Assembly (NCBI GenBank): GCA_947168515.1
Contig: CAMVMF010000004.1
Span: forward strand, 42,073 to 106,072
Direction: 5' to 3'
Source: an uncultured Bacteroidales bacterium
GTDB taxonomy: Bacteria > Bacteroidota > Bacteroidia > Bacteroidales > P3
DNA length: 64,000 nucleotides
The position numbers and the translations under genes were made by a program. This document shows positions 41,845 to 50,278 of the stretch, in pieces. The notes below the pieces were generated by a model, which saw only the letters and a list, made by a program, of their open reading frames with translations, was not told where the DNA came from and did no database searches. Numbering within the stretch: position 1 is the first letter of the stretch; each line of letters begins with the position of its first letter.

Positions 41845-42434
41845 CTTACCGATTCCATTATGTGGTCCATATCAGCTTGCAAATATTCCAGCACAGGAGC
41901 CAGCGAGTCGTTGTTGGGCGTAACATCTATGTAGAGGGCACCCCGAAGGAAATGGTTGTTGCTGTCGGTGAGCCAAAACTGATAGGTACTGGCAACATTC
42001 TGTCCTTTGAGATGGTAGGTGGTACCATACAGATTGTGTTTCTTGTCCATAAAGCGGTTCTCGTCCACGCCAGAAGAGAAGTGGAAATTATCCTCGACAA
42101 AGCGGTACGAGGTGTCCACTTGTGCCTTGAGTTCCTTGGGGCTGCGCAACCGTTTGTAGGATAGGAAGACATAGCCTTTGTATTTGGGGTACTCCAAGGT
42201 GAACCACTTGTCCTGTGAGCGGTCAGGATTGTCTTTCCACTTCAGCTGCGAAAGGGTACTCCTTTCAAAGGTGAACGGCAGCTCAACGGTATCGCAAACA
42301 GTATAGGCATGCTCTGGCAAGTCTATGCGCAAATAGGCTGTGGGCTTGGGGGCCTCGTCGCTACGTCTATGGCAGGAGACTAACGAGGTACAGACTCCCA
42401 ACAAACAAATCATTATTAACAGTTTACTCTTCAT
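41835..42434 (-). CDS. gldD: Gliding motility lipoprotein GldD
   Basis: 199 residues with lipobox SLVSC (Cys21). AYLRIDLPEHAY near the start and TDSNNHFLRGALYID plus NNDSLAPVLEYLQADMDHIMES at the end match GldD, an envelope lipoprotein needed for gliding in Flavobacterium. Bacteroidales that do not glide also carry it. It overlaps the hydrolase gene by 10 bp. Confidence 0.88.
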   Translation of the reverse strand: MKSKLLIMICLLGVCTSLVSCHRRSDEAPKPTAYLRIDLPEHAYTVCDTVELPFTFERSTLSQLKWKDNPDRSQDKWFTLEYPKYKGYVFLSYKRLRSPKELKAQVDTSYRFVEDNFHFSSGVDENRFMDKKHNLYGTTYHLKGQNVASTYQFWLTDSNNHFLRGALYIDVTPNNDSLAPVLEYLQADMDHIMESVRWR

Positions 42435-42460
42435 ATATCTTTATTTCAAAATGGACGCTT

Positions 42461-42877
42461 CTATTTGAGCAAAAAATGTTGTTTGTGCAGTTTGGGATGG
42501 TTCATCAGCAACCCCACGTCAAAAAGGTCTATGCTGACATTATATTTGGTGTTGCCACATTGAGCCTCCCACCGCAGCTCACGCTGTCGGTTGCCATGGG
42601 GCCGGCTCACCACCTTCAGTGAGCCAAAAGTCAATGGATCACCCTCCAACACTGCCTCATCGTCATCATAACAGACCTGCCTCAGATGGTAATGATCGGT
42701 CAGCTTATAGACCAGCTCGTGATACCTGCGACATCCCGTGGTATGTTCCTCTGCCACCTTTTTGGACAAATCTTTCGACAACTGGGCGAATAGCACCTTT
42801 CTGTACATGTCGAACACAAACGGCGAATGAACACGATACTGCGTCTGAGCCCTAATCCAATACTGCAATCGATTCAT
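42461..42877 (-). CDS. Short protein with HSPFVFD motif (possible methyltransferase-family derivative)
   Basis: 138 residues from the ATG at 42877, 11 nt from the -7 box at 42889-42896. The N-terminus RAQTQYRVHSPFVFDMYRKVL and C-terminus SIDLFDVGLLMNHPKLHKQHF resemble the two ends of a Bacteroidetes SAM-dependent methyltransferase-like family, but the central SAM-binding domain is not there. It could be a distinct short family or an internally deleted gene. Confidence 0.6.
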   Translation of the reverse strand: MNRLQYWIRAQTQYRVHSPFVFDMYRKVLFAQLSKDLSKKVAEEHTTGCRRYHELVYKLTDHYHLRQVCYDDDEAVLEGDPLTFGSLKVVSRPHGNRQRELRWEAQCGNTKYNVSIDLFDVGLLMNHPKLHKQHFLLK

Positions 42878-42888
42878 AACGAAATGCA

Positions 42889-42896
42889 AAGATACG
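42889..42896 (-). promoter_or_regulatory. -7 box of the HSPFVFD gene
   Basis: TATCTTTG on the minus strand; implies a nearly leaderless transcript starting close to the ATG at 42877. Confidence 0.5.
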
Positions 42897-42926
42897 CATT
42901 TTTTCGTTTCCATCGAAAAAAAGTCG

Positions 42927-42934
42927 TATCTTTG
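42927..42934 (+). promoter_or_regulatory. -7 box of the lptE unit
   Basis: TATCTTTG on the plus strand, 47 nt upstream of the 56-aa gene at 42982; divergent from the HSPFVFD gene. Confidence 0.55.
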
Positions 42935-42981
42935 CACCCAAAACAAACTAAGTTAAATATATAACTCTTTTTGCTAAACAC

Positions 42982-43152
42982 ATGAATAACAACATTAAAT
43001 TAAAAATCGACGAAGTGGTTGCCGAGATTTCTAAAATCAACGACCTACCCCAAAAAATCGCCATCCTCGACTACATGGAGCAACAGTCCTCCTACATGCT
43101 CTGGCTGCTTCAAGACGAGGAGCACATCGACCACGACGCCAACAACGTATAG
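42982..43152 (+). CDS. Small acidic helical protein
   Basis: 56 residues: NNIKLKIDEVVAEISKIND then IAILDYMEQQSSYMLWLLQDEE. A promoter lies 47 nt upstream. It is acidic and mostly helical; not recognised. About 120 nt before lptE. Confidence 0.6.
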   Translation: MNNNIKLKIDEVVAEISKINDLPQKIAILDYMEQQSSYMLWLLQDEEHIDHDANNV

Positions 43153-43273
43153 CGTTCGGCCAGCTATTGCTCCCCACACCGACACGCAACCATGTCTCAT
43201 GCATCGGACATCAGTCCGATGGCATGTTTTGACATCTTGAAAAAACTGATACCCCCGAATCCTCTAGCACATC

Positions 43274-43780
43274 ATGCGGAAATTTTTTGCCCTCATTTTC
43301 ATAGCAACTTTCGCCACCCTCTGTGGCTGCACTGGAGGCTATTCCTTCACGGGTGCTTCCATCCCTGTCGAAGCCAAAACCATTTCTATCAGCCAGTTCC
43401 CCAACTATGCCTCTACGGTAAATCCTCAGCTCAGTCAGAAAATCTACGATGGTCTGCAGCAAATGTTCTCTTCCCAAACCAGCCTCAACCTCTCTCCCGA
43501 AGAAGGCGACCTGCAAATCAGCGGCGAAATCACCGACTACAGCACCCGGGCATCCTCTATCAGCAGTTCGGACAACGTGGCTACCAACCGCCTCACCATC
43601 ACCATCCGCGTCAAATTCACCAACCGTTTCGACCCCAAGGCCGACTTTGAACAATCCTTCTCCCGTTTCAAGGACTACAACGCCTCTCTCGACCTCTCTG
43701 CTGTGGAGGCAGGATTGGTTAGCGAAATTGTAAACGAGCTATGCGAAGACATCTTCAACAAGTCCGTGGTCAACTGGTAG
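43274..43780 (+). CDS. lptE: LptE-family LPS assembly lipoprotein
   Basis: 168 residues; lipobox TLCGC with Cys19, followed by GGYSFTGASIPVEAKTISI, the start typical of the Bacteroidetes LptE-like family. LptE plugs LptD in the outer membrane for LPS insertion. Overlaps the DUF2723 gene by 40 bp. Confidence 0.85.
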   Translation: MRKFFALIFIATFATLCGCTGGYSFTGASIPVEAKTISISQFPNYASTVNPQLSQKIYDGLQQMFSSQTSLNLSPEEGDLQISGEITDYSTRASSISSSDNVATNRLTITIRVKFTNRFDPKADFEQSFSRFKDYNASLDLSAVEAGLVSEIVNELCEDIFNKSVVNW

Positions 43781-45993
43781 GCCGTCTCGACCTCCTAATA
43801 GGATGGCTGCTGGCATTGGGTGCCACGCTGGTATACGTCCTGTGTCTAGAACCTTCTGTCAGTTTTTGGGATTCTGGCGAGTTCATCTCCGTCTCCACCC
43901 TCCTTCAGGTGGGTCATCCTCCAGGAGCTCCTCTCTATCAACTCCTAGCTCATCTTTTCTCCCTCCTGGCTGGCAACAACATGCTGGCCGTAGCCCCGTG
44001 GTGCAATGCCCTTTCGGCCATCTCGGCAGGCCTGACGGTCATGTTCCTCTATTGGACCATCCTATTGCTCTTTCCTCCGCAGCAGTGCAACAAAATACTC
44101 TCCCGCCCACGGGTTGGGGCACTCGTCGGAGCCCTTTGCTATCTTTTTTGCGACACCGCATGGTTTTCTGCTGTGGAGAGCGAGGTATACAGCCTTGCCA
44201 TGCTCATCGCATCCATTTTGTTGTGGAGCATGATGCGCTGGTACCGCAGCCCCAACCGCCGTCAAGCCCAGCGCTGGCTGCTGCTCATAGCCCTCCTTTT
44301 GGGCATGGGTTACTGCGTCCACCAGCTCACCCTCCTCACCGCCCCCACCCTCCTGCTGCTCTTCATCTTCAAGGCCGTGGAACAGAAAAAAGCCGGACAG
44401 CGACTCCCCGTCAAATCTTTTCTGACCCAACTGCTCCCCTTCTGCCTGTTGTTTTTCATCCTAGGCCTCACCCCTTACATTATCATCCCCATCCGGGCCG
44501 CCGCAGGCCCCCCCATCAATGAGGGCAATCCCTCCACTGCCGAGGAGTTCAAGATCTATCTCAACCGCGAACGCTACGAGAAAGCCCCCCTCTACCCTCG
44601 CATGTGGCGTCACCGGGCCAACGACCAATTCTACAACTCCACCTGGAACGGGGGCGACACCAATTTCCTCGGCAACTTACAGTTTTACGGTTCCTATCAG
44701 CTCACCTACATGTACCTGCGTTACCTGATGTGGAACTTCTCTGGCCGCTACAACGACCGCCAAGGCTACGGCTCGCCGCAGAACGGGCAGTTCCTTACTG
44801 GTGTGCCCCCCCTCGACCGCCTGCTGGTGGGTACCGCCGAGCGTCCGCCTGACTCGCTGCACACAAATGGCCACAACATATACTATATGCTGCCTCTGCT
44901 GCTGGGCATCCTGGGGCTGGTGGTGCTCTCCGACAACAAAAAATCCTTTTGGGCCGTGCTCACCTTGTTCTTAATGGGCGGCGTGGTGCTGTCGGTCTAC
45001 CTCAACCACCCCTGCTACGAACCTCGCGAACGCGACTACGCCTACATTCTCAGTTTCTACGCTTTCTGCATCTTCATTGGACATGGAGCTGGCTGGATTG
45101 TGGAACAGGTAGCCCGTCTCTTGCCAAAGGTCCGCATTAACTCCAGTGTTGGTTCGCTCCTAGGCACGGCTCTGGTGCTGGCCGTCCCACTGCTTATGGC
45201 CTGTCAGAACTGGGACGACCACGACCGCAGCGGACGCTTCATAGCCCACGATGCCGGAGCCAACATTCTCAACTCTTGCGACAGCAACGAACAGGGGGCC
45301 GTGCTGTTCTGCTATGGCGACAACGACACCTTCCCTCTCTGGTATCTGCAAACAGTAGAACACGAGCGGACCGATGTGCGGGTGGAGAATATCGGCCTGA
45401 TGGGATGGGCAAACTTCAGCAATCTGCTGCAGGAGAGTATACAACTAGGCCGTCCGGTATACTTTACCCACTATGCCTACAATCAGTTCCATGGCTACTT
45501 CGATGGGCGGCTACAGCTGGAGGGCAACGCCTATCGCCTGAGCGCTACCCCCTGTGACAGCGTGGCCGTAGAGCCTTTCTACCGCCACGTGATGAAACAC
45601 ATGGGCTGGCAGCCTCTCGAACTTGTGTACATCGACGAAACCTGCTGCAAGTTTTTGGAACAGTACTGGCGCGACGTAGTCCTGCTGGCCGAGAACCTCA
45701 GCAACCTCGGAATGGAAGCACAGGCCGACAGCGCGCTCATAAAAACCTCCAGTGAGATACCCCTCTCCACCCTGCAAACCCCAAGCCTCATCTACGACAT
45801 AGCCCAAGCCTATGCCCACGCCGGCAATAAGGACCAGGCACTTCATATCCTCCGCTACCTCTCCACCATTCTCACAGACCAGCTCAACTACTACCACACC
45901 CTCCCGGCGGAACGGCAGAAGGCACTCACTTACACCCTTCAGCCCCGAGAAGAACTGGCCGCAAAGCTTTCATTACCAACAAATAATCAGTGA
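43741..45993 (+). CDS. DUF2723 membrane protein (glycosyltransferase-like)
   Basis: 750 residues. The N-terminal DUF2723 domain has many membrane segments and LEPSVSFWDSGEFISVS plus QVGHPPGAPLYQL, with the acidic residue in WDSGEF placed like the catalytic Asp/Glu of GT-C O-mannosyltransferases. A soluble periplasmic part follows (residues about 480-750), with TPR-like helices at the end. Predicted to glycosylate proteins using lipid-linked sugar. The start at 43741 lies inside lptE; a later start is possible. Confidence 0.88.
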   Translation: MRRHLQQVRGQLVGRLDLLIGWLLALGATLVYVLCLEPSVSFWDSGEFISVSTLLQVGHPPGAPLYQLLAHLFSLLAGNNMLAVAPWCNALSAISAGLTVMFLYWTILLLFPPQQCNKILSRPRVGALVGALCYLFCDTAWFSAVESEVYSLAMLIASILLWSMMRWYRSPNRRQAQRWLLLIALLLGMGYCVHQLTLLTAPTLLLLFIFKAVEQKKAGQRLPVKSFLTQLLPFCLLFFILGLTPYIIIPIRAAAGPPINEGNPSTAEEFKIYLNRERYEKAPLYPRMWRHRANDQFYNSTWNGGDTNFLGNLQFYGSYQLTYMYLRYLMWNFSGRYNDRQGYGSPQNGQFLTGVPPLDRLLVGTAERPPDSLHTNGHNIYYMLPLLLGILGLVVLSDNKKSFWAVLTLFLMGGVVLSVYLNHPCYEPRERDYAYILSFYAFCIFIGHGAGWIVEQVARLLPKVRINSSVGSLLGTALVLAVPLLMACQNWDDHDRSGRFIAHDAGANILNSCDSNEQGAVLFCYGDNDTFPLWYLQTVEHERTDVRVENIGLMGWANFSNLLQESIQLGRPVYFTHYAYNQFHGYFDGRLQLEGNAYRLSATPCDSVAVEPFYRHVMKHMGWQPLELVYIDETCCKFLEQYWRDVVLLAENLSNLGMEAQADSALIKTSSEIPLSTLQTPSLIYDIAQAYAHAGNKDQALHILRYLSTILTDQLNYYHTLPAERQKALTYTLQPREELAAKLSLPTNNQ

Positions 45994-46056
45994 GACGAAA
46001 AAAAATTTTAACCTCGGTGTAGTTTTTTAAATAGTTTTTACGGTAATATATATAAG

Positions 46057-46524
46057 ATGAAGCACCACGACCCGTTTGACAATTTGCTGCAGAGCTACCG
46101 TGGACTGATATTCTCGCTCTGTCGGCGATATAGTCACCGAGGTTTAGAGATAGAGGACATGGTCCAGGAAGCCACTATTGCACTTTGGCGAACCCGTGAG
46201 CGGGTGCTGCCGCTACCAAAACTACAACAGGCAGCCCTAGTGTGGAGAATTGCTCACAATGCAGTGGTTGACTGCCTCAGACGTACTGAAGACACCCAGG
46301 CCCTGCGCGAAGACTACGACGAAGCTGCCGAGGATAATTCACTGGTACGTGAGTTGCATGAGCAGATAGCCCTGCTGGACGAACCCAACCGCACCATCGT
46401 GCGCATGCAGCTGGAAGGTTACAGCTACGAAGAAATCGGCGAGGAACTGGGCATGTCCGTTAAGAACGTAAGCGTTAGACTGGTGCGGATTAAAGAAGAA
46501 CTAAGAAAAAAAATGACCCTATGA
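46057..46524 (+). CDS. ECF-type RNA polymerase sigma factor
   Basis: 155 residues. Sigma-70 region 2 (LLQSYRGLIFSLCRRYS, IEDMVQEATIALWR) and region 4 (LDEPNRTIVRMQLEGYSYEEIGEELGMSVKNVSVRLVRIKEELRKK). Its last codons overlap the next gene (ATGA), a small membrane protein, as in sigma/anti-sigma pairs. Confidence 0.92.
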   Translation: MKHHDPFDNLLQSYRGLIFSLCRRYSHRGLEIEDMVQEATIALWRTRERVLPLPKLQQAALVWRIAHNAVVDCLRRTEDTQALREDYDEAAEDNSLVRELHEQIALLDEPNRTIVRMQLEGYSYEEIGEELGMSVKNVSVRLVRIKEELRKKMTL

Positions 46525-46802
46525 ACGAACAAGAGTTTGACAACCTATGGCAGAAAACCACCGCAGAAGGGAAAGCCCATCGACTGGCCCTGCAATATCC
46601 CGCCTGGGAACGCAAAAGACGCCAAGTGCGCAATGGAGTGGTGGCTGTATTGGTAGTGGGAGTGATGACCGCCGTCACCATACCCATGGTGCGACCCGCG
46701 GTTGCTGACGAATACCCTATGGTTTGCTGCAACCGAACCAACATAGACGATGCCCAGTGGGTGTCGTTGGCCTCAGAAATGCTGACCCTTGATTTAATGT
46801 GA
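46521..46802 (+). CDS. Small membrane protein, likely anti-sigma partner
   Basis: 93 residues, with a cytoplasmic N-terminus (NEQEFDNLWQKTTAEGKAHRLALQYPAWERKRR), one transmembrane helix (GVVAVLVVGVMTAVTIPMV) and a short outer tail. Coupled to the sigma gene by a 4-bp overlap. Position and topology suit an anti-sigma factor; there is no zinc-binding ASD motif. Confidence 0.65.
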   Translation: MNEQEFDNLWQKTTAEGKAHRLALQYPAWERKRRQVRNGVVAVLVVGVMTAVTIPMVRPAVADEYPMVCCNRTNIDDAQWVSLASEMLTLDLM

Positions 46803-46812
46803 TTTATTTATT

Positions 46813-47241
46813 GTGAAAAGAATACTACTTATATTATTATTGCTGCTGCCCATAGCTGCTGGTGCCCAAAGCCACCTCTATGAGCGCTACGCCTCGCAGA
46901 AAGACTTGGCCGTAGCGCAAGTGAACGGCTTTGCACTGAGCGACAGCGTTAGGGTAGACGTTGTGCTGGTGGTTGCCGACAACGATGCCGCGTGGCAACG
47001 GTTGATGAAGGAGTACGCCATCCGCCCCGGCCACGGGTCCACCTCCTGGCTGGGCGAAGCCAATGCTCCCGCACGACGCACCCGCTGGTCAAAAAAGCCA
47101 GTGTGCAAAGTGGTGGCCTCGCACGACCGCCGCACCCTGGCATTCTACCGCATAGACAGCACCGAGCAGTACGAAGCCCTGCTCAACTATCAAATAAAAG
47201 CCCTCGAAGGCTCAAATACAAAATCAGACAAAAAACGTTAA
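46813..47241 (+). CDS. Exported protein of the sigma operon
   Basis: 142 residues with a GTG start. A signal peptide ends AAGA with mature Gln. The middle has LSDSVRVDVVLVVADNDAAWQRLMKEY; the end is basic. Not recognised. It lies 10 nt after the membrane protein and belongs to the sigma unit. Confidence 0.65.
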   Translation: MKRILLILLLLLPIAAGAQSHLYERYASQKDLAVAQVNGFALSDSVRVDVVLVVADNDAAWQRLMKEYAIRPGHGSTSWLGEANAPARRTRWSKKPVCKVVASHDRRTLAFYRIDSTEQYEALLNYQIKALEGSNTKSDKKR

Positions 47242-47256
47242 TCCCTCTAAACAAAG

Positions 47257-48318
47257 ATGAAAGCAAGACTAATCATACCCATTTTTGCCCTTCTGCTGTG
47301 CGCCACCGCCTGCAAGGAAGAGCAACCCTATATCAGCCAAAACTGCACCATAGTCTACTCTGTCGACGGCGAAGAACAGACGACCGTGGTAAAGAACAGC
47401 TCGGAATGGGAACAACTATTGGACCAATTTTGCAACTACGCCGAAGAAGGCAAGTCGGTGACCTTCCACAACCTCAACGCCAAGCCCTCCGACCTGAATG
47501 CTAAGGGAAAAACCTCCCAATCCAACAACAATAACAACACCATCACCACCAAAGACCGCAACGAGATTAAAGCCTGGATGCGCCGTATGGAACAATCGGG
47601 CAAAACCGTGAACGTGACTTACGACCGGCAGACCGGCGTTTGGAACGGTCAGGCCTATGCCGTGTCGCCCCATATGCAGGACACTGTCATAGGCGATGGC
47701 TACAGCGGAGTGCTCGTCTCGGTCCCACTGCAAGGATTATTGCCTTTCGAAAATTCCAGTCTTCCCGTTTATGGACTGCGCATAAATGCCGACACCACCC
47801 TGGTCATCATGCGCGACAACTACCTCCTGTCGTCCGACAGCTGGTTTGACGGACACACCTTGGGCGACTCCGTAACACTCTACGGACAAATCCTAATCTT
47901 CAACGCCCAGTCGGGTGATGCCATCTTCATCCTCAACATTACTAGCATTACCACCGCCACCGTTACCGGCACATGGCAGTATTCCAACTCCATTCAATAT
48001 TCTCGTGTTGACGACTATACCTACATGGTAGACCTCGAATACTACTGCCCCCAAGAAAACGGCATTGCCATATACTACACCTTCAACAACGACGGCAGCG
48101 CCACCCGTACCGAAATCAATGGCCCCACCCAGACCGACAACGGCACATGGAACTTTAGCAACGACCAATTTTTATGCAACCTTGCCGACCTAAATGGCGG
48201 TGGATGGGACATCATTTGGCTCACCGACAACACAATGATCATCTCTAGAATGAGAACCAACGACAAGAACCAGCCCACTATCGAACAAATCACGCTCGAA
48301 AGAAATCAGAGCAAATAA
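47257..48318 (+). CDS. Lipoprotein of the sigma operon
   Basis: 353 residues; lipobox CATAC, Cys19. A middle section is Asn-rich (SQSNNNNNTITTK) and the C-terminal part is a beta-rich DGSATRTEINGPTQTDNGTW type domain, like lipocalin-style or DUF5004-type stress lipoproteins. Function not known. 15 nt after the previous gene. Confidence 0.7.
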   Translation: MKARLIIPIFALLLCATACKEEQPYISQNCTIVYSVDGEEQTTVVKNSSEWEQLLDQFCNYAEEGKSVTFHNLNAKPSDLNAKGKTSQSNNNNNTITTKDRNEIKAWMRRMEQSGKTVNVTYDRQTGVWNGQAYAVSPHMQDTVIGDGYSGVLVSVPLQGLLPFENSSLPVYGLRINADTTLVIMRDNYLLSSDSWFDGHTLGDSVTLYGQILIFNAQSGDAIFILNITSITTATVTGTWQYSNSIQYSRVDDYTYMVDLEYYCPQENGIAIYYTFNNDGSATRTEINGPTQTDNGTWNFSNDQFLCNLADLNGGGWDIIWLTDNTMIISRMRTNDKNQPTIEQITLERNQSK

Positions 48319-48342
48319 ATATCATCTTCACAAAACAATAAT

Positions 48343-48873
48343 ATGAAAAGACTAGTCCTTATAATAGCCGCCGCCCTGTTGCTGGGCATGACTGCCTGCC
48401 AAAAAGAAAACATCCAGCCCATCAACAACAATGGCCGCAATGTCATGGTCAAAAGCACCTCCGACCTTATCGGCACCAGCTGGACCTACACTCACAGCGA
48501 CACCATCATCTTTGACATAGACAGCATACAAGGCATCATCATAAACTACGAGTTCAGCCTCTATTTCGACAGCACCTATGCCCACCTTTCTTTCCCCAAC
48601 GACATCAGCATCCGAGACATGATGGAGAACGAGAGTAGGTTCAGCCTCGAAGAAATCGAAAGCATGAACTTTGCCTACTCCTACGACCCCGCCACACTCT
48701 CTGGCCATCTGTCAGCCAACACCTACAATGAAGAAGGCATCCCAAGCACCTTTCAGTTGCCATTCACCTACGACAGTGCCTCCGATGCAATCGTCATTCC
48801 CCTGACCATAGCTACAGATGGCGACACAACCGACACCATCACCCTCCAGCTCATCTTCCACCGCCATATTTGA
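48343..48873 (+). CDS. Lipoprotein, paralogue 1
   Basis: 176 residues; lipobox GMTAC, Cys19. LIGTSWTY, DSTYAHLSFPND, EEIESMNFAYSYDP and a beta-rich end ITLQLIFHRHI are shared with the protein at 49581-50144 (same blocks, same order). Looks like a lipocalin-type envelope lipoprotein of unknown role. Probably last gene of the sigma unit. Confidence 0.7.
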   Translation: MKRLVLIIAAALLLGMTACQKENIQPINNNGRNVMVKSTSDLIGTSWTYTHSDTIIFDIDSIQGIIINYEFSLYFDSTYAHLSFPNDISIRDMMENESRFSLEEIESMNFAYSYDPATLSGHLSANTYNEEGIPSTFQLPFTYDSASDAIVIPLTIATDGDTTDTITLQLIFHRHI

Positions 48874-49580
48874 TAGGCCCTCCGTCCAATCAATATCCCT
48901 CAAACCCAAAGGCCCCATACCAGCCGGTAAAAAAGACTGTATGTCAAGCCGAAAACCTCGGATGAGAAACAATACCGACCCATTCTGCCACCAAATCTAA
49001 ACCTATCGGCCTCACCAACCAAGGGCTATTAGAAAACGACTCATGAAATGGAACGTTTTCGTTAAGCCGAATGCAGACAAGCTTGAGATTGTTCTCCGCT
49101 TCGCTATCGAAAGTCCACAGGACTTTCTTCATATGCTGAGGCGAGAAAACGTCTGTTTCGAAGAAACAAACATAAACAATCCATCAAAAGGCTGCCGCTT
49201 ATTTTGCGGCAGCCTTTTTTTTGACACCACATCATCCTATCCGCCCGAAATCCATTACAGCAAAAGACACCCACACCAATTCAAACCACCCCCTCCACCT
49301 CCCTTACCAAGACTCAATAGCACACACCGTGCGCCCATTAAATCTAGAACGCATTTACATTATACTTATACTATCTTTAATTTATGAAATATAAATAAAG
49401 AATAATACAAACATAATATATATAGGATGAAGTGGGCATCCCCATTAGTTAAATAGATGTTAATTTTCGATTAGATTGTAGTTTTTGATTTTTTCGTTTC
49501 GTTCTTATAGGCGAACAAAGACATGAGAAAGATAAAAACGAAAAAATAAAAAATAGTACAAACAAAAAAAATTATTCAAA
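48874..49580. other. Intergenic region with terminator
   Basis: About 700 bp between the two paralogous lipoprotein genes. It holds a strong terminator (49186-49222). The open frames here (for example 49043-49387) run through the terminator or into Pro/His-rich sequence and are not convincing. Near 49400-49440, TAATATATATAGGATGAAG resembles the sequence just before the sigma factor gene (46040-46060). Confidence 0.5.
49186..49222 (+). terminator. Strong Rho-independent terminator
   Basis: GGCTGCCGC and GCGGCAGCC form a 9-bp GC-rich stem with flanking A and T runs (TTTTTTTT after it). About 310 nt after the first lipoprotein paralogue. Confidence 0.85.
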
Positions 49581-50144
49581 ATGAAAAAAAGCATCCTTTT
49601 AATCGCTGCCGCTATGCTCCTCAGCATGACCGCTTGCCAGAAAGAAGACATCAGCCCCATCAACAACAACACCAACACTTTCCAGGACGATAACGTGATG
49701 GTGAAGAGCACTGCCGACCTGATTGGCACCGACTGGACCTTCACCCTCAATCTCCTCGACTCCATGTTTGTCTCTGGCAGCTGCGGCTGGGACAGCATCA
49801 TGGGCTCCAGCTTCCAACTGAACTTCGGTCTGAACTTCGACTCCACCTATGCCCATCTTTCTTTCCCCGACGAGGTAGTTGTCATGAGCATGGTTGAGAC
49901 CGACGGCCAGTACAGCATGGAAGAGATTGAGAGCATGAACTTTGCCTATGCCTACGACCCCACCACTCAAACCGGCAGCCTGACCGCCAACACTTTTGAC
50001 GACAACGGCAACCCCGACACCATGCAGATCCCCTTCAACTACGACACCACCACCGATGCCATCCTCATCGACCTGCACTTTGCCTACGGCTTTGACGAGA
50101 GCGACACCGTCACCTATCAGTTGGTCTTCCACCGCAATATCTAA
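49581..50144 (+). CDS. Lipoprotein, paralogue 2
   Basis: 187 residues; lipobox SMTAC, Cys19. Shares the blocks MVKSTADLIGTDWTF, DSTYAHLSFPDE, EEIESMNFAYAYDP and YQLVFHRNI with the gene at 48343. Differs in the DSMFVSGSCGWDSIMG segment. Followed by a clear terminator at 50181-50210. Confidence 0.75.
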   Translation: MKKSILLIAAAMLLSMTACQKEDISPINNNTNTFQDDNVMVKSTADLIGTDWTFTLNLLDSMFVSGSCGWDSIMGSSFQLNFGLNFDSTYAHLSFPDEVVVMSMVETDGQYSMEEIESMNFAYAYDPTTQTGSLTANTFDDNGNPDTMQIPFNYDTTTDAILIDLHFAYGFDESDTVTYQLVFHRNI

Positions 50145-50180
50145 AAACGAGTTAGAAATATAATTTGGTAAAAGCTCCCG

Positions 50181-50210
50181 GGGAGGCATTTAAAATGCCT
50201 CCCTATTTTT
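50181..50210 (+). terminator. Terminator of lipoprotein paralogue 2
   Basis: GGGAGGCATTT and AAATGCCTCCC, 11-bp stem, followed by TATTTTTTTAT. Confidence 0.85.
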
Positions 50211-50246
50211 TTATATTCGCGCGTATACTAATTCACGAAAAAGTTG

Positions 50247-50254
50247 TATCTTTG
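50247..50254 (+). promoter_or_regulatory. -7 box of mrdA-rodA
   Basis: TATCTTTG on the plus strand, 24 nt upstream of the mrdA ATG. Confidence 0.6.
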
Positions 50255-50278
50255 CATTTTAAATAATAGGGCTTTTTC

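Noticed and set aside
49043..49387. 114-codon plus-strand frame
   Set aside because: It reads through a strong terminator and ends in Pro/His-rich sequence; no domain.
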